A DNA stretch of 64,000 nt from Mesorhizobium sp. (GCF_023954305.1 NZ_JAMLIG010000001.1:2934001-2998000); one strand, 5' to 3'; positions 40,144 through 49,673 are shown, numbered from the stretch's first letter. Numbers and translations: made by a program. The notes: generated by a model not told the origin, from the sequence alone.

Positions 40144-41465
40144 GCTACGGCCTGATCGCCACTCTCCTGTTCTCGTCGATGATGATCCTGCTGCTCACCG
40201 GGCAGCGGATCTTCGCGGTGATCGGATTCGTCGGCGCCGCCGCGGCGGTTCTCCTGTGGGGCGAAGGCGGCGTCGAAATCCCGTTCACCGCCATCATCAA
40301 GGTGATGAAGTGGTATCCGCTGCTCACCCTGCCGCTGTTCGTCTTCATGGGCTACATGCTGGCGGAATCGAAGATCGCCGACGACCTCTATAAGATGTTC
40401 CACGTCTGGATGGGGCCGCTTCACGGCGGCCTCGCGATCGGCACGATCTTCATGATGGTGATCATCTCCGCCATCAACGGCCTGTCGGTCGCCGGCATGG
40501 CGGTCGGGTGCACCATCGCGCTGCCGGCGCTCTTGAGCCGCGGCTACGACAAGATCATGGTCACCGGCGTGATCCAGGCGGGCTCCACCCTCGGCATCCT
40601 GATACCGCCGAGCGTCGTGCTCATCCTCTATGGCATGATCGCGCGCCAGCCTGTCGGCAACCTGTGGCTGGCCGGTGTCTTCCCGGGGCTGCTCATGGCG
40701 TCGATGTTCGTTCTCTACATCCTCGTGCGGTCGATGCTGCAGCCGAGCCTCGGGCCGCCGCTCCCGAAGGAGGAGCGCGAACAGTACAGCTTCGGCGAAA
40801 AGCTCGCGCTCGCCCGCGCCGGCATCGTGCCGCTGGTCATCTTCATCACCATGACCGGCCTGTTCATGACCGGCGTCACCAGCCTTGTCGAAAGCTCGGC
40901 CGTGGGCGCGGTGTCGTCGATCCTGGCCGCCTGGTGGCGCGGCGGGCTGAACTGGACGATCATGCACGACACCGTGCGCAAGACGCTCGGCATTTCCTGC
41001 ATGTTCTTCTGGATCATCACCGCGGCGCTCTGCTTCGGGGCGGTGTTCGACGGGCTGGGCGCCGTCAAGTCGATCGAGAAGCTGTTCCTCGGCGAAATGG
41101 GCCTCGAACCCTGGCAGGTGCTGGTGCTGATGCAGCTGACCTTCCTCGGCCTCGGCATGTTCCTCGACGACACCGCGATGCTGGTCATCGTCGCGCCGCT
41201 GTTCATCCCGCTCGCCGGCGCGCTCGGCTTCGATCTTGTCTGGTATGGCGTGCTCTACACGATCACCTGCCAGATCGCCTATCTGACGCCGCCCTTCGGC
41301 TACAACCTCTTCCTGATGCGCGCCATGGCGCCGCCGGAAGTCACCCTGCCGGACATCTACCGGTCGGTCTACCCGTTCGTCGGGATCATGCTGCTCACGC
41401 TGTTGACCATCGGGATATTCCCGCAGATCGCCACGTGGCTGCCCAACTACGTCTACTCGAAGTAA
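40140..41465 (+). CDS. dctM: TRAP transporter large permease (DctM type)
   Basis: A 441-residue, about 12-helix permease that moves the substrate with sodium ions. Signature segments are SAINGLSVAGMAVGCTIALP, GSTLGILIPPSVVLILYG and TPPFGYNLFLMRAMAP. The ATG at 40140 overlaps the dctQ stop. Confidence 0.94.
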   Translation: MSYGLIATLLFSSMMILLLTGQRIFAVIGFVGAAAAVLLWGEGGVEIPFTAIIKVMKWYPLLTLPLFVFMGYMLAESKIADDLYKMFHVWMGPLHGGLAIGTIFMMVIISAINGLSVAGMAVGCTIALPALLSRGYDKIMVTGVIQAGSTLGILIPPSVVLILYGMIARQPVGNLWLAGVFPGLLMASMFVLYILVRSMLQPSLGPPLPKEEREQYSFGEKLALARAGIVPLVIFITMTGLFMTGVTSLVESSAVGAVSSILAAWWRGGLNWTIMHDTVRKTLGISCMFFWIITAALCFGAVFDGLGAVKSIEKLFLGEMGLEPWQVLVLMQLTFLGLGMFLDDTAMLVIVAPLFIPLAGALGFDLVWYGVLYTITCQIAYLTPPFGYNLFLMRAMAPPEVTLPDIYRSVYPFVGIMLLTLLTIGIFPQIATWLPNYVYSK

Positions 41466-41480
41466 GCAAAGGGGAACGTG

Positions 41481-42542
41481 ATGAAGACCATGCACAGCAG
41501 ACGCAACTTCCTGAAGCAGGCCGGCCTCGTGACCGCCGGCGCCGCCGGTGCGACGACGCTCGCCGCACCCGCCGTCATCGCCCAGACGCCGATCAAGTGG
41601 CGCCTGCAGACCTATGCCGGCGCGGCCCTCGGCCCGCATGTCACCAAGCCGGCCGTCGACATGTTCAACAAGGCGGCCAAGGGCGAGATGGAAATCGAGC
41701 TCTACTACGCCGACCAGATCGTGCCGACGGGCGAGCTGTTCCGCGCCATGCAGGCCGGAACGATCAATGCGGTGCATTCCGACGACGACTCGATGGCTGC
41801 GCCCGTCGACATCTCCGTGTTCGGCGGCTACTTCCCGTTCGCCACCAAACACATCCTCGACGTGCCGGTGCTGTTTCAGCAATATGGCCTCGCCGACATC
41901 TGGCGGGACGCCTATGCCAAGGCGGGCGGAGTGGTCTGGCTCTCGGCCGCCGGGCAGGATCCCTGCCATTTCAACACCAAGAAGCCGCTGAACTCGCTGG
42001 CCGATCTGCAGGGCCTGCGCCTCTACACCTTCCCGACGGCCGGCCGCTTCCTTGCCCAGTTCGGCGTGGTGCCGGTTTCGATCCCCTATGAAGACGTGCA
42101 GGTCGCTGTGCAAACGGGCGAACTCGACGGCATGAGCTGGTCGGGCATCACCGAGGACTACACCGTGGGCTGGGCCGATGTGACCGACCACTTCACCACC
42201 AACAACATCTCGGGCGCGTGGATCGGTTCGTGGTTCGTCAACGAGAAGAGTTGGGCCGACATTCCGGACCATCTGAAGCAGCTCTGGCAGGCCTGCGTCG
42301 ACGCCGGCCATACCTATCGCAACCAGTGGTACTGGGGCGGCGAGGCGAAGCTCCGCGCCACCGGCGACAAGCTGAAGCTGACCACGATCCCGGATGCCGA
42401 ATGGGCCGAGGTGGAAAACGCCGCGCTCAAATTCTGGGACGAAATCGCCGCCGAGGGCGAGGTGAAGGCCAAGGTGGTCGCGATCTTCAAGGAATACAAC
42501 CAGATCCTCAAGAAGGCCGGCGGCGTCTACACGCAAGGCTGA
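41481..42542 (+). CDS. dctP: TRAP transporter substrate-binding protein (DctP type, Tat-exported)
   Basis: A 353-residue periplasmic binding protein. A twin-arginine signal (SRRNFLKQAG, then a hydrophobic stretch ending in APAVIAQ) shows export in folded form. The family arginine-binding strand appears around GLRLYTFPTAGR, the usual carboxylate-binding region. A GTG directly before the ATG (41478) is an alternative start. With the carboxylate-coordinating arginine present, the cargo probably carries a carboxyl group. Confidence 0.92.
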   Translation: MKTMHSRRNFLKQAGLVTAGAAGATTLAAPAVIAQTPIKWRLQTYAGAALGPHVTKPAVDMFNKAAKGEMEIELYYADQIVPTGELFRAMQAGTINAVHSDDDSMAAPVDISVFGGYFPFATKHILDVPVLFQQYGLADIWRDAYAKAGGVVWLSAAGQDPCHFNTKKPLNSLADLQGLRLYTFPTAGRFLAQFGVVPVSIPYEDVQVAVQTGELDGMSWSGITEDYTVGWADVTDHFTTNNISGAWIGSWFVNEKSWADIPDHLKQLWQACVDAGHTYRNQWYWGGEAKLRATGDKLKLTTIPDAEWAEVENAALKFWDEIAAEGEVKAKVVAIFKEYNQILKKAGGVYTQG

Positions 42543-42562
42543 GCGGGTCAGGACAATCGCGA

Positions 42563-42605
42563 GCGGCCGGACGCACTACGCCCGGCCGCATATCCCCGGA
42601 CGGGG
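42563..42605 (+). other. Two hairpins between dctP and the GS-like gene
   Basis: GCGGCCGG (42563-42570) pairs with CCGGCCGC (42582-42589), and CCCC (42594-42597) with GGGG (42602-42605). There is no T run, so this is more likely an mRNA-stabilising or attenuating structure behind the highly needed binding-protein gene than a full terminator. Confidence 0.4.
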
Positions 42606-42628
42606 TTCTTCGTATCGCCGAGAGGGCA

Positions 42629-44002
42629 ATGATGGCCGGCAATGTGACATTCGACCAGTTGAAGACGATGGTCGCCGCGGGCGATATCGACACGGTGCTC
42701 GCCGCCGCCGTCGACATGCAGGGCAGGCTGATCGGCAAGCGGTTCCTCGCGAAATACTTCGTTGAATCGGCGTATGACGAGACGCATGGCTGCAACTATC
42801 TGCTGGCCAACGACATCGATATGGAACCGGTGCCCGGCTACGCCGCGGCGAGCTGGTCGAAGGGCTACGGCGACTTCACCATGAAGCCCGATCTCGGCAC
42901 GATCCGCATCGTGCCGTGGCTCGAAAAGACCGCGCTGGTGCTCAACGATATCCAGGACCATCACACGCATGAAGACCTGCCGCATTCGCCGCGCGCGATC
43001 CTCAGGAAGCAGGTGGCCAGGCTGAAGGACAGGGGCTGGATCGGCTACTTCGCCTCGGAACTCGAATTCTACCTGCTCGACGAGAGCTACGATTCCGCCC
43101 GCGACAAGCACTGGCAGAACCTGAAGACCGCCTCGCCCTATATCGGCGACTACCTGATCGGCATCACCACCAAGGAAGAGGACGTGATGCGGCGCCTGCG
43201 CAACGAGATGGAGGCGGCCGGAATCCCGATCGAGAACTCGAAGGGCGAGTGGGGCCCGGGCCAGGAGGAGATCAACGTCCGCTACGCCGAAGCGCTGGAG
43301 ATGGCCGACCGTCACGTCATCCTGAAAAACGGCGCCAAGGAAATCGCCGGCCAGATGGGCAAGGCGATCACCTTCATGGCCAAATACAATTTCGGACTGG
43401 CCGGCAATTCCAGCCATATCCACAATTCGCTGTGGAGCGCCGACGGCAAGACGCCGCTGTTCTTCGACAAAAAGGCCCCATGGACGCTGAGCGAACTCGG
43501 CCGGCAATGGTCGGCGGGTCAGCTCAAATATGCCAAGGAGTTCACCTGGTTCCTGGCGCCCTACGTCAACTCCTACAAGCGCTTCCAGTCCGGCACGTTC
43601 GCGCCGACCAAGATCATGTGGTCGGAGGACAACCGCACCGCCGGCTTCCGGCTGTGCGGGGAGGGGACCAAGGGCATCCGAATGGAGTGCCGCATCGGCG
43701 GGGCGGACCTGAACCCCTATCTCGCCTTCGCGGCGCTGATCGCGGCGGGGCTCGCCGGCATCGACGAGAAGTTGGAGCTGCAGAAACCCTTCGTCGGCGA
43801 CGCCTACCAGGCGTCGAAACTGCCGGAGATCCCGAAGACGCTTCGCGAGGCGACCGAGACGCTGGCGAAATCGAAGATGCTGCGTTCCGCCCTCGGCGAC
43901 GACGTGGTCGACCACTACGTCCACACCGCGCGCTGGGAGCAATTTGAGTACGACCGCCGCATCACCGACTGGGAACTGCATCGCGGCTTCGAGCGCTACT
44001 GA
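42629..44002 (+). CDS. Glutamine-synthetase-like gamma-glutamyl ligase (IpuC/PuuA/GlnA4-like)
   Basis: A 457-residue member of the glutamine synthetase superfamily. ATP- and metal-binding motifs are present: SELEFY (143-148), GPGQEEINVRY (209-219), SSHIHNSLW (261-269) and NPYLAFAALIAAGLAGI (362-378). The N-terminal beta-grasp lacks the canonical ammonium-site Asp context of GlnA, and context argues against ammonia assimilation: the gene lies with a TRAP importer, an aldehyde dehydrogenase, an alcohol dehydrogenase and an amine-type ABC importer. Relatives attach glutamate to amines or amino alcohols. Two ATGs (42629, 42632) are possible starts. Confidence 0.85.
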   Translation: MMAGNVTFDQLKTMVAAGDIDTVLAAAVDMQGRLIGKRFLAKYFVESAYDETHGCNYLLANDIDMEPVPGYAAASWSKGYGDFTMKPDLGTIRIVPWLEKTALVLNDIQDHHTHEDLPHSPRAILRKQVARLKDRGWIGYFASELEFYLLDESYDSARDKHWQNLKTASPYIGDYLIGITTKEEDVMRRLRNEMEAAGIPIENSKGEWGPGQEEINVRYAEALEMADRHVILKNGAKEIAGQMGKAITFMAKYNFGLAGNSSHIHNSLWSADGKTPLFFDKKAPWTLSELGRQWSAGQLKYAKEFTWFLAPYVNSYKRFQSGTFAPTKIMWSEDNRTAGFRLCGEGTKGIRMECRIGGADLNPYLAFAALIAAGLAGIDEKLELQKPFVGDAYQASKLPEIPKTLREATETLAKSKMLRSALGDDVVDHYVHTARWEQFEYDRRITDWELHRGFERY

Positions 44003-44029
44003 ACGACAACAAGAACCCGAGGAAATGCC

Positions 44030-45418
44030 ATGACCGAAACGGTCAAGATCAAATCACCCGTCGACGGCTCGATCTATGCCGAGCGGCCGGTCGCCAGCGA
44101 CCAGGCGGTCAATGCCGCCGTCGAGCGCGCCAAGGCGGCGCAGGCGAAGTGGGTCGACGTGCCCGTCGCCGAGCGCTGCAGATACATGCTCGCCATGCTC
44201 GAGGCGCTGGTCGGCATGTCCGACGAGATCGTGCCGGAACTGGCCTGGCAGATGGGCCGGCCGGTAAAATATGGCGGCGAGTTCGGCGGCGTGAAGGAAC
44301 GCACGCAATACATGGTCGAGATCGCCGAACAGGCGCTGAAGCCGGTGATGGCCTCGAACCCGAAGGAGGGCTTCCGCCGCTACGTCAAGCGCGAGCCGCT
44401 CGGGGTCGTCATGGTCATCGCGCCGTGGAATTATCCGTATCTCACCGCCGTCAACACGATCGTGCCGGCGCTGATCGCGGGGTCCGCCGTCATCCTCAAG
44501 CACGCGGCGCAGACGCTCTTGGTCGGCGAGCGCTTCCAGATGGCTTTCGACAAGGCCGGCCTGCCCAGGGGCCTGTTCCAGAACCTGGTGATGAACCATG
44601 CGCAGACCGAGAAGCTGCTGGCGTCGGGAAAGATCGACCACGTCAATTTCACCGGCTCGGTCGCCGGCGGACGCGCCATCGAGAAGGCGGGCGCGGGCAC
44701 GTTCATGACGATGGGGCTCGAGCTCGGCGGCAAGGACCCGGCCTACGTCCTGCCCGACGCCAAGCTCGACCACGCGATCGCCAACCTCGCCGAGGGCGCC
44801 TTCTTCAACTCGGGGCAGTGCTGCTGCGGCATCGAGCGCATCTACGTGCATGAGCAGATCTACGACGACTTCGTCGACGGCTTCATCGCCGAGAGCAGGA
44901 ACTGGACGCTCGGCAACCCCACCGACACGGCGACCGTGATGGGTCCGATGGCGCAGGCGCGCTTCGCCGACTTCATCCGCGAACAGAAGGCGGAAGCGCT
45001 GCGCAAGGGCGCGACCGCGCATCTCAACACCAAGGACGAGCGCGACGTTGCCGGCTCGCCCTACCTGCCGGTCGAAGTGCTGACAAATGTCGACCACCAG
45101 ATGAGCGTCATGCGCGAGGAAAGCTTCGGCCCCGTCGTCGGCATCATGAAGGTGCGCGGCGACGAGGACGCCATCGCGCTGATGAACGACAGCCCCTACG
45201 GACTGACGGCCTCGGTCTGGACCTCGGACATCGAGCATGCCGCGGCGATCGGCGACCGCGTCGAGACCGGCACCGTGTTCATGAACCGTTGCGACTATCT
45301 CGACCCGGCGCTGGTCTGGACTGGCGTCAAGGACACCGGCAAGGGCGCTGCGCTGTCGGCCATCGGCTACGAGAACCTGACGCGGCCGAAGAGTTTTCAT
45401 CTGCGCGAAAAGATCTGA
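44030..45418 (+). CDS. NAD(P)-dependent aldehyde dehydrogenase
   Basis: A 462-residue ALDH-superfamily enzyme. The cofactor region APWNYPY (131-137), the general base E231 in LELGGK and the nucleophile C265 in GQCCCG are all present. It oxidises an aldehyde to the acid. In gamma-glutamyl pathways such an enzyme (PuuC type) oxidises the gamma-glutamyl-aldehyde; the location directly behind the GS-like ligase supports this. Spacing to the alcohol dehydrogenase gene is 17 nt. Confidence 0.93.
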   Translation: MTETVKIKSPVDGSIYAERPVASDQAVNAAVERAKAAQAKWVDVPVAERCRYMLAMLEALVGMSDEIVPELAWQMGRPVKYGGEFGGVKERTQYMVEIAEQALKPVMASNPKEGFRRYVKREPLGVVMVIAPWNYPYLTAVNTIVPALIAGSAVILKHAAQTLLVGERFQMAFDKAGLPRGLFQNLVMNHAQTEKLLASGKIDHVNFTGSVAGGRAIEKAGAGTFMTMGLELGGKDPAYVLPDAKLDHAIANLAEGAFFNSGQCCCGIERIYVHEQIYDDFVDGFIAESRNWTLGNPTDTATVMGPMAQARFADFIREQKAEALRKGATAHLNTKDERDVAGSPYLPVEVLTNVDHQMSVMREESFGPVVGIMKVRGDEDAIALMNDSPYGLTASVWTSDIEHAAAIGDRVETGTVFMNRCDYLDPALVWTGVKDTGKGAALSAIGYENLTRPKSFHLREKI

Positions 45419-45435
45419 TCCGAAAGCCGATCCAC

Positions 45436-46608
45436 ATGACCAAACTCGTCTCCAAATGGAATTACCCCACCACGATCCGCTTCGGCGCCGGGCGCATCTC
45501 CGAATTGCCGGATGCGCTGGCCGCCGCCGGCATCAAGCGTCCGCTCTTCGTCACCGATCCGGGGCTGGTGAAGCTGCCGGTCGTGGCGAAGGCGCTGAAA
45601 ATCCTCGACGACGCCAAGGTGCCTTATGCCGTGTTCTCGGACGTCAAGCCGAACCCGGTCGAGGCGAACCTGACCGCCGGCATCGCGGCCTGGAAGAAGG
45701 GCAAGCATGACGGCGCCATCGTCTTCGGCGGCGGTTCGGCGCTCGACCTCGGCAAGCTGATCGCCTTCCAGCAGGGCCAGACACGGCCGGTCTGGGATTT
45801 TGAGGATATCGGCGACTGGTGGACCCGGGCCGACGCCTCGAAGATCGCGCCGATCGTCGCGGTTCCCACCACGGCTGGCACCGGCTCGGAAGTCGGCCGC
45901 GCGGCGGTGCTGACCCACGAAGAGAGCCACACCAAGAAGATCATCTTCCACCCGAAGCTCCTGCCGCAGATCGTCATCGCCGATCCGGAGCTGACCACCG
46001 GCATGCCGGCCTTCATCACGGTCGGCACCGGCATGGACGCACTCGCCCACTGCCTCGAGGCCTATTGCGCGCCGGGCTACCATCCGATGGCCGATGGCAT
46101 CGCGCTCGAAGGCATGCGGCTCGTCTTCGAGAACCTGCCCAAGGCGGTCGCCAACCCGACCGACCTGACCGCCCGCGCCCACATGATGAGCGCCGCCGCC
46201 ATGGGCGCCACCGCCTTCCAGAAAGGCCTCGGCGCCATCCATTCGCTGTCGCATCCGATCGGCGCGCTCTACGACACCCATCACGGCATGACCAACGCGG
46301 TGTTCATGCCCTATGTGCTCGCCTTCAACCGGCCGGCGGTAGAGGAGCGGCTGGCCCGCGCCGCGGCTTATCTCGGTATCAAGGGCGGCTACGAGGGCTT
46401 CGCCAAGGCGGTGCTCAAGCTGCGCAAGCAATTGAAGGTGCCGCATACGCTGCCGGACCTCGTCAGGGGCCTGGCGATGGACAAGAAGCGCAAGGCGATG
46501 ATCGCCGAAATGGCGGTGGCCGACCCCTCGACCGGAAGCAATCCGGTGAAGTTCACCAGGAAAGCGGCGCTCGAGGTTCTGGAAAACGCGATCGAGGGCA
46601 AGCTTTGA
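45436..46608 (+). CDS. Iron-type alcohol dehydrogenase
   Basis: A 390-residue group III (iron-containing) alcohol dehydrogenase. The NAD-binding GGGSALDLGK and the metal-binding segment MDALAHCLEAY, HSLSHPIG and DTHHGMTNAV histidines are visible. It would oxidise a primary alcohol to the aldehyde used by the ALDH upstream, so ligase-ADH-ALDH can process an amino alcohol side chain in sequence. The ATG at 45436 lies 17 nt after the ALDH stop. Confidence 0.93.
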   Translation: MTKLVSKWNYPTTIRFGAGRISELPDALAAAGIKRPLFVTDPGLVKLPVVAKALKILDDAKVPYAVFSDVKPNPVEANLTAGIAAWKKGKHDGAIVFGGGSALDLGKLIAFQQGQTRPVWDFEDIGDWWTRADASKIAPIVAVPTTAGTGSEVGRAAVLTHEESHTKKIIFHPKLLPQIVIADPELTTGMPAFITVGTGMDALAHCLEAYCAPGYHPMADGIALEGMRLVFENLPKAVANPTDLTARAHMMSAAAMGATAFQKGLGAIHSLSHPIGALYDTHHGMTNAVFMPYVLAFNRPAVEERLARAAAYLGIKGGYEGFAKAVLKLRKQLKVPHTLPDLVRGLAMDKKRKAMIAEMAVADPSTGSNPVKFTRKAALEVLENAIEGKL

Positions 46609-46620
46609 GGTATTTCCGAA

Positions 46621-46640
46621 GCAACCTCGACCAAGGTTGC
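46621..46640. other. Dyad after the alcohol dehydrogenase gene
   Basis: A perfect inverted repeat GCAACCT-cgacca-AGGTTGC begins 12 nt after the stop codon. It lacks a T run; it may be a weak terminator or a regulator site. Confidence 0.35.
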
Positions 46641-46662
46641 CCGGCGAATGCCAAAACAGTCG

Positions 46663-46721
46663 TTAGCCGGTAAAATTAGGCACGCCGGCTAATTGCAGGG
46701 AAGGGTGGAAAACGCTTTAAT
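46663..46721 (+). promoter_or_regulatory. Promoter of the ABC operon with upstream operator dyad
   Basis: TTGCAG (46693-46698), 17-nt spacer and TTTAAT (46716-46721) make a good sigma-70 promoter. Immediately before it, TTAGCCGG (46663-46670) and CCGGCTAA (46685-46692) form a perfect 8-bp inverted repeat that touches the -35 box, the position of an activator or repressor. The 5' leader would be about 95 nt. Confidence 0.55.
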
Positions 46722-46822
46722 TTCGGCAGGGCGCGGACTTCGCAGGACATTCATCCTGTTGTCATGGGAAGCCGATAACCGCGTTGCCGGTGCCTGTAGG
46801 CGTCAGTCTCAAGGAGAAGAAT

Positions 46823-47932
46823 ATGTTCAGGACATTGGGGAAGGTTCTCGCCGTCACGGCGGCGACGTTGATGGCATCGTCGGCGATCACGACGGCGCAG
46901 GATCTTGCGGCGATCGAAGCCGCGGCTAAGAAAGAAGGCATGCTGACCACGATCGCGCTTCCGCACAGCTGGTGCGGCTATGGCGACGTGATCGCGGGCT
47001 TCAAGGCGAAATATCCTGAGATCAAGGTCAACGAGCTCAATCCGGACGCCGGCTCGGCCGACGAACTGGAAGCCGTCCGCGCCAACAAGGACAACAAGGG
47101 ACCGCAGGCGCCCGACGTGCTCGACGTCGGCCTGTCTTTCGGCCCCGCCGCGCAGAAGGAAGGCCTGCTCCAGCCGCATAAGGTGGCGACCTGGGAGACG
47201 ATCCCGGCCGATGCCAAGGATGCCGACGGCCACTGGTACGGCGACTATTACGGCGTCATGTCGTTCATGGTGAACAAGGACCTCGTGCCGAACGTGCCGA
47301 AGTCCTTCGCCGACCTGCTGAAGCCCGAATATGCCGGTCAGGTGGCGCTCGCCGGCGATCCGCGGGCGTCGAACCAGGCGATCCTCGGCGTTCTCGCGGC
47401 CGGAATGGCGCAGGGCGCCGAGCCGGGCGAGGCGGCGGCGAAGGCCGGTCTCGAGTTCTTCAAGAAGCTCAACGACGCGGGCAATTTCGTCCCGGTCATC
47501 GGCAAGGCCGGCACGCTGGCCCAGGGCACGACGCCGATCATCATCGCGTGGGACTACAACGCGCTCGCCTGGCGCGACTCGCTCAACGGCAATCCGCCGG
47601 TCGAGGTCGTCGTTCCGTCCGATGCGTCCCTCGCCGGCGTCTACGTCCAGGCGATCAGCGCCTATGCGCCGCAGCCGAACGCGGCGAAGCTGTGGATGGA
47701 GTATCTCTACAGCGATGAAGGCCAGCTCGGATGGCTGAAGGGCTACTGCCACCCGATCCGCTTCAACGACCTCGTCGCGAACGGCAAGGTGCCGCAGGAC
47801 ATGCTCGACAAGCTGCCGCCGGCTGAAGGCTACGCCAAGGCCGTGTTCCCGAGCCTCGACGCCGTCAACGCCAACTCGGCCGCCGTCAAGGAAGGCTGGG
47901 ACAAGGTCGTCGGCGCCGACGTGGTGAAGTAA
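46823..47932 (+). CDS. ABC transporter substrate-binding protein (PotD/Fbp-like)
   Basis: A 369-residue exported binding protein of the type II (spermidine/putrescine or ferric iron) class. The ATG at 46823 has AAGGAGAAG upstream; the longer reading from 46784 is rejected. The signal peptide covers about residues 1-25 (ending SSAITTA). The mature protein has two cysteines (SWCGYG and GYCHP), possibly a disulfide. With amine-processing genes upstream, an amine ligand is plausible. It is followed by a strong terminator before the permease genes. Confidence 0.88.
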   Translation: MFRTLGKVLAVTAATLMASSAITTAQDLAAIEAAAKKEGMLTTIALPHSWCGYGDVIAGFKAKYPEIKVNELNPDAGSADELEAVRANKDNKGPQAPDVLDVGLSFGPAAQKEGLLQPHKVATWETIPADAKDADGHWYGDYYGVMSFMVNKDLVPNVPKSFADLLKPEYAGQVALAGDPRASNQAILGVLAAGMAQGAEPGEAAAKAGLEFFKKLNDAGNFVPVIGKAGTLAQGTTPIIIAWDYNALAWRDSLNGNPPVEVVVPSDASLAGVYVQAISAYAPQPNAAKLWMEYLYSDEGQLGWLKGYCHPIRFNDLVANGKVPQDMLDKLPPAEGYAKAVFPSLDAVNANSAAVKEGWDKVVGADVVK

Positions 47933-47941
47933 GACAGACGA

Positions 47942-47980
47942 GCGGGCGCGGGCCATACGGGCCCGCGCCCGCGCTTTTTT
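47942..47980 (+). terminator. Strong intra-operon terminator between binding protein and permease
   Basis: A perfect 13-bp stem GCGGGCGCGGGCC / GGCCCGCGCCCGC with a 5-nt loop is followed by GC and six T. It begins 10 nt after the binding-protein stop and 20 nt before the permease ATG. Partial readthrough would give many binding-protein messages and few permease messages. Confidence 0.9.
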
Positions 47981-47999
47981 GGGTGGGACGACCGAACGC

Positions 48000-48872
48000 A
48001 TGTCGCAAACATCGACTTTGGGACGCTGGCTATCGCCCCAATGGTTCGGCGTCGCGCCGTTCTTCCTGTTCGCGTTCCTGTTTCTCATCCTGCCGGCTCT
48101 GACGATCGTGATCGGCGCCTTCCGCGGAGCCGATGGCGGCTTCACGCTCGACAACATTGTCGGGCTGAATACGCCGACCATCCGCAACGCCTACTGGGTC
48201 TCCATCCGCGTCAGCTTCTGGTCGGCCCTGCTCGGCTGCACGATCGGCTTCGCTATGGCCGCGGCGGCCACGATGGGGGCCATGCCGCGCTTCATCCGCT
48301 CGCCGCTGCTGACGTTCTCCGGCGTTGCCTCCAATTTCGCGGGCCTGCCGCTGGCTTTCGCCTTCATCGCCACGATCGGCCCGGCCGGCCTGATTACCGT
48401 CTGGCTGAGGACCGAATTCGGCATCAACCTGCGCGGCGCGACCGGGTTCAACCTGTTCAGCACCACCGGCCTTATCGTCACCTATCTGTTCTTCCAGGTG
48501 CCGCTGATGATCCTGATCATCACGCCCGCGCTGGACGGTCTGCGCCGAGAATGGCGCGAGGCGGCCGAGATCCTCGGTGCGACCGGCGCGCAATACTGGC
48601 GCATGGTGGCATTTCCGATCCTCCTGCCCTCGCTCATGGGCACGTTCGCGCTCCTGTTCGCCAATGCCTTCGGGGCGGTCGCCACCGCGTTCGCGCTCGC
48701 CGGGCCGCAGCTCAACATCGCGCCCATCCTGCTCTTCTCGCAGATCCGCGGCGACGTGCTCGGCAGTCCCGGGCTCGGCTACGCGCTGGCCTTCGGCATG
48801 ATCGTGATCACCGGACTTGCCAACGCGCTCTATCTTTGGCTGCGCGCGCGCACCGAGAGGTGGCAGAAATGA
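48000..48872 (+). CDS. ABC transporter permease (PotB-like)
   Basis: A 290-residue inner-membrane permease with six helices. The EAA loop, which contacts the ATPase, is visible as EWREAAEILGATGAQYWRMV (about residues 182-201). The ATG at 48000 is preferred over the upstream GTG in frame at 47979, which overlaps the terminator's T run. Overlaps the next permease gene by 4 nt. Confidence 0.9.
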   Translation: MSQTSTLGRWLSPQWFGVAPFFLFAFLFLILPALTIVIGAFRGADGGFTLDNIVGLNTPTIRNAYWVSIRVSFWSALLGCTIGFAMAAAATMGAMPRFIRSPLLTFSGVASNFAGLPLAFAFIATIGPAGLITVWLRTEFGINLRGATGFNLFSTTGLIVTYLFFQVPLMILIITPALDGLRREWREAAEILGATGAQYWRMVAFPILLPSLMGTFALLFANAFGAVATAFALAGPQLNIAPILLFSQIRGDVLGSPGLGYALAFGMIVITGLANALYLWLRARTERWQK

Positions 48873-49654
48873 AGCGCTTCGTCGCCTGGACCGCCTTCCT
48901 GCTGGGGTCGCTGATCTTCATCCTCCCGCTCTTCGGCATGACCGAATTCTCGCTGTCGATGCGGCGCGGCGAGTATTCCTTCGACGCCTATGCTTCGGTG
49001 CTCGCTGACCCGCAGTTCCGGGAGACGTTCACCTATTCGGTGGTGATGGCGCTGTTCACGATCGTCTTCGGCATCCTCCTTGTCGTGCCCACGGCCTACT
49101 GGGTGCGGCTCAAGATGCCCGGGCTCAGACCCGTGGTCGAGTTCATCACCCTGATGCCGCTGGTCATCCCCGCGATCGTCATCGTCTTCGGCTATATCCG
49201 CCTCTACAACACCTCGAGCTGGCTGCCGCTGACCGGTTCGGCGATGGGCACCAACATCCTGCTGATGTTCGGCTACACGGCGCTGGCGCTGCCCTACATG
49301 TATCGGGCGGTGGACACCGGCCTGCGCAGCATCGACATCGCGACATTGACCGAGGCCGCGCAGTCGCTGGGTGCGGGATGGACCACGATCTTCGCCCGCG
49401 TGATCCTGCCCAACGTTTTCGTCGCGGTGCTGTCCGGCGCGTTTCTCACGTTTGCGATCGTGATCGGCGAATTTACGCTTGCCGCGCTGCTCAACCGCCC
49501 TGCCTTCGGCCCCTATCTCCAGCTCGTCGGTGCCAACAAGGCCTATGAGCCATCGGCGCTGGCCGTGATCTCCTTTGCCATCACCTGGCTCTGCATGGGC
49601 CTGATCCAGATCGTGGCGCGGTTCGCCCCCCGGGCGCCGGCGCAACTCCACTAA
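48869..49654 (+). CDS. ABC transporter permease (PotC-like)
   Basis: A 261-residue second permease with six helices and an EAA loop (TLTEAAQSLGAGWTTIFARV, about residues 153-172). It pairs with the preceding permease in a heterodimeric channel. Followed 19 nt later by the ATPase gene. Confidence 0.9.
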   Translation: MKRFVAWTAFLLGSLIFILPLFGMTEFSLSMRRGEYSFDAYASVLADPQFRETFTYSVVMALFTIVFGILLVVPTAYWVRLKMPGLRPVVEFITLMPLVIPAIVIVFGYIRLYNTSSWLPLTGSAMGTNILLMFGYTALALPYMYRAVDTGLRSIDIATLTEAAQSLGAGWTTIFARVILPNVFVAVLSGAFLTFAIVIGEFTLAALLNRPAFGPYLQLVGANKAYEPSALAVISFAITWLCMGLIQIVARFAPRAPAQLH

Positions 49655-49673
49655 CGGGAAAGAACCACAACCG

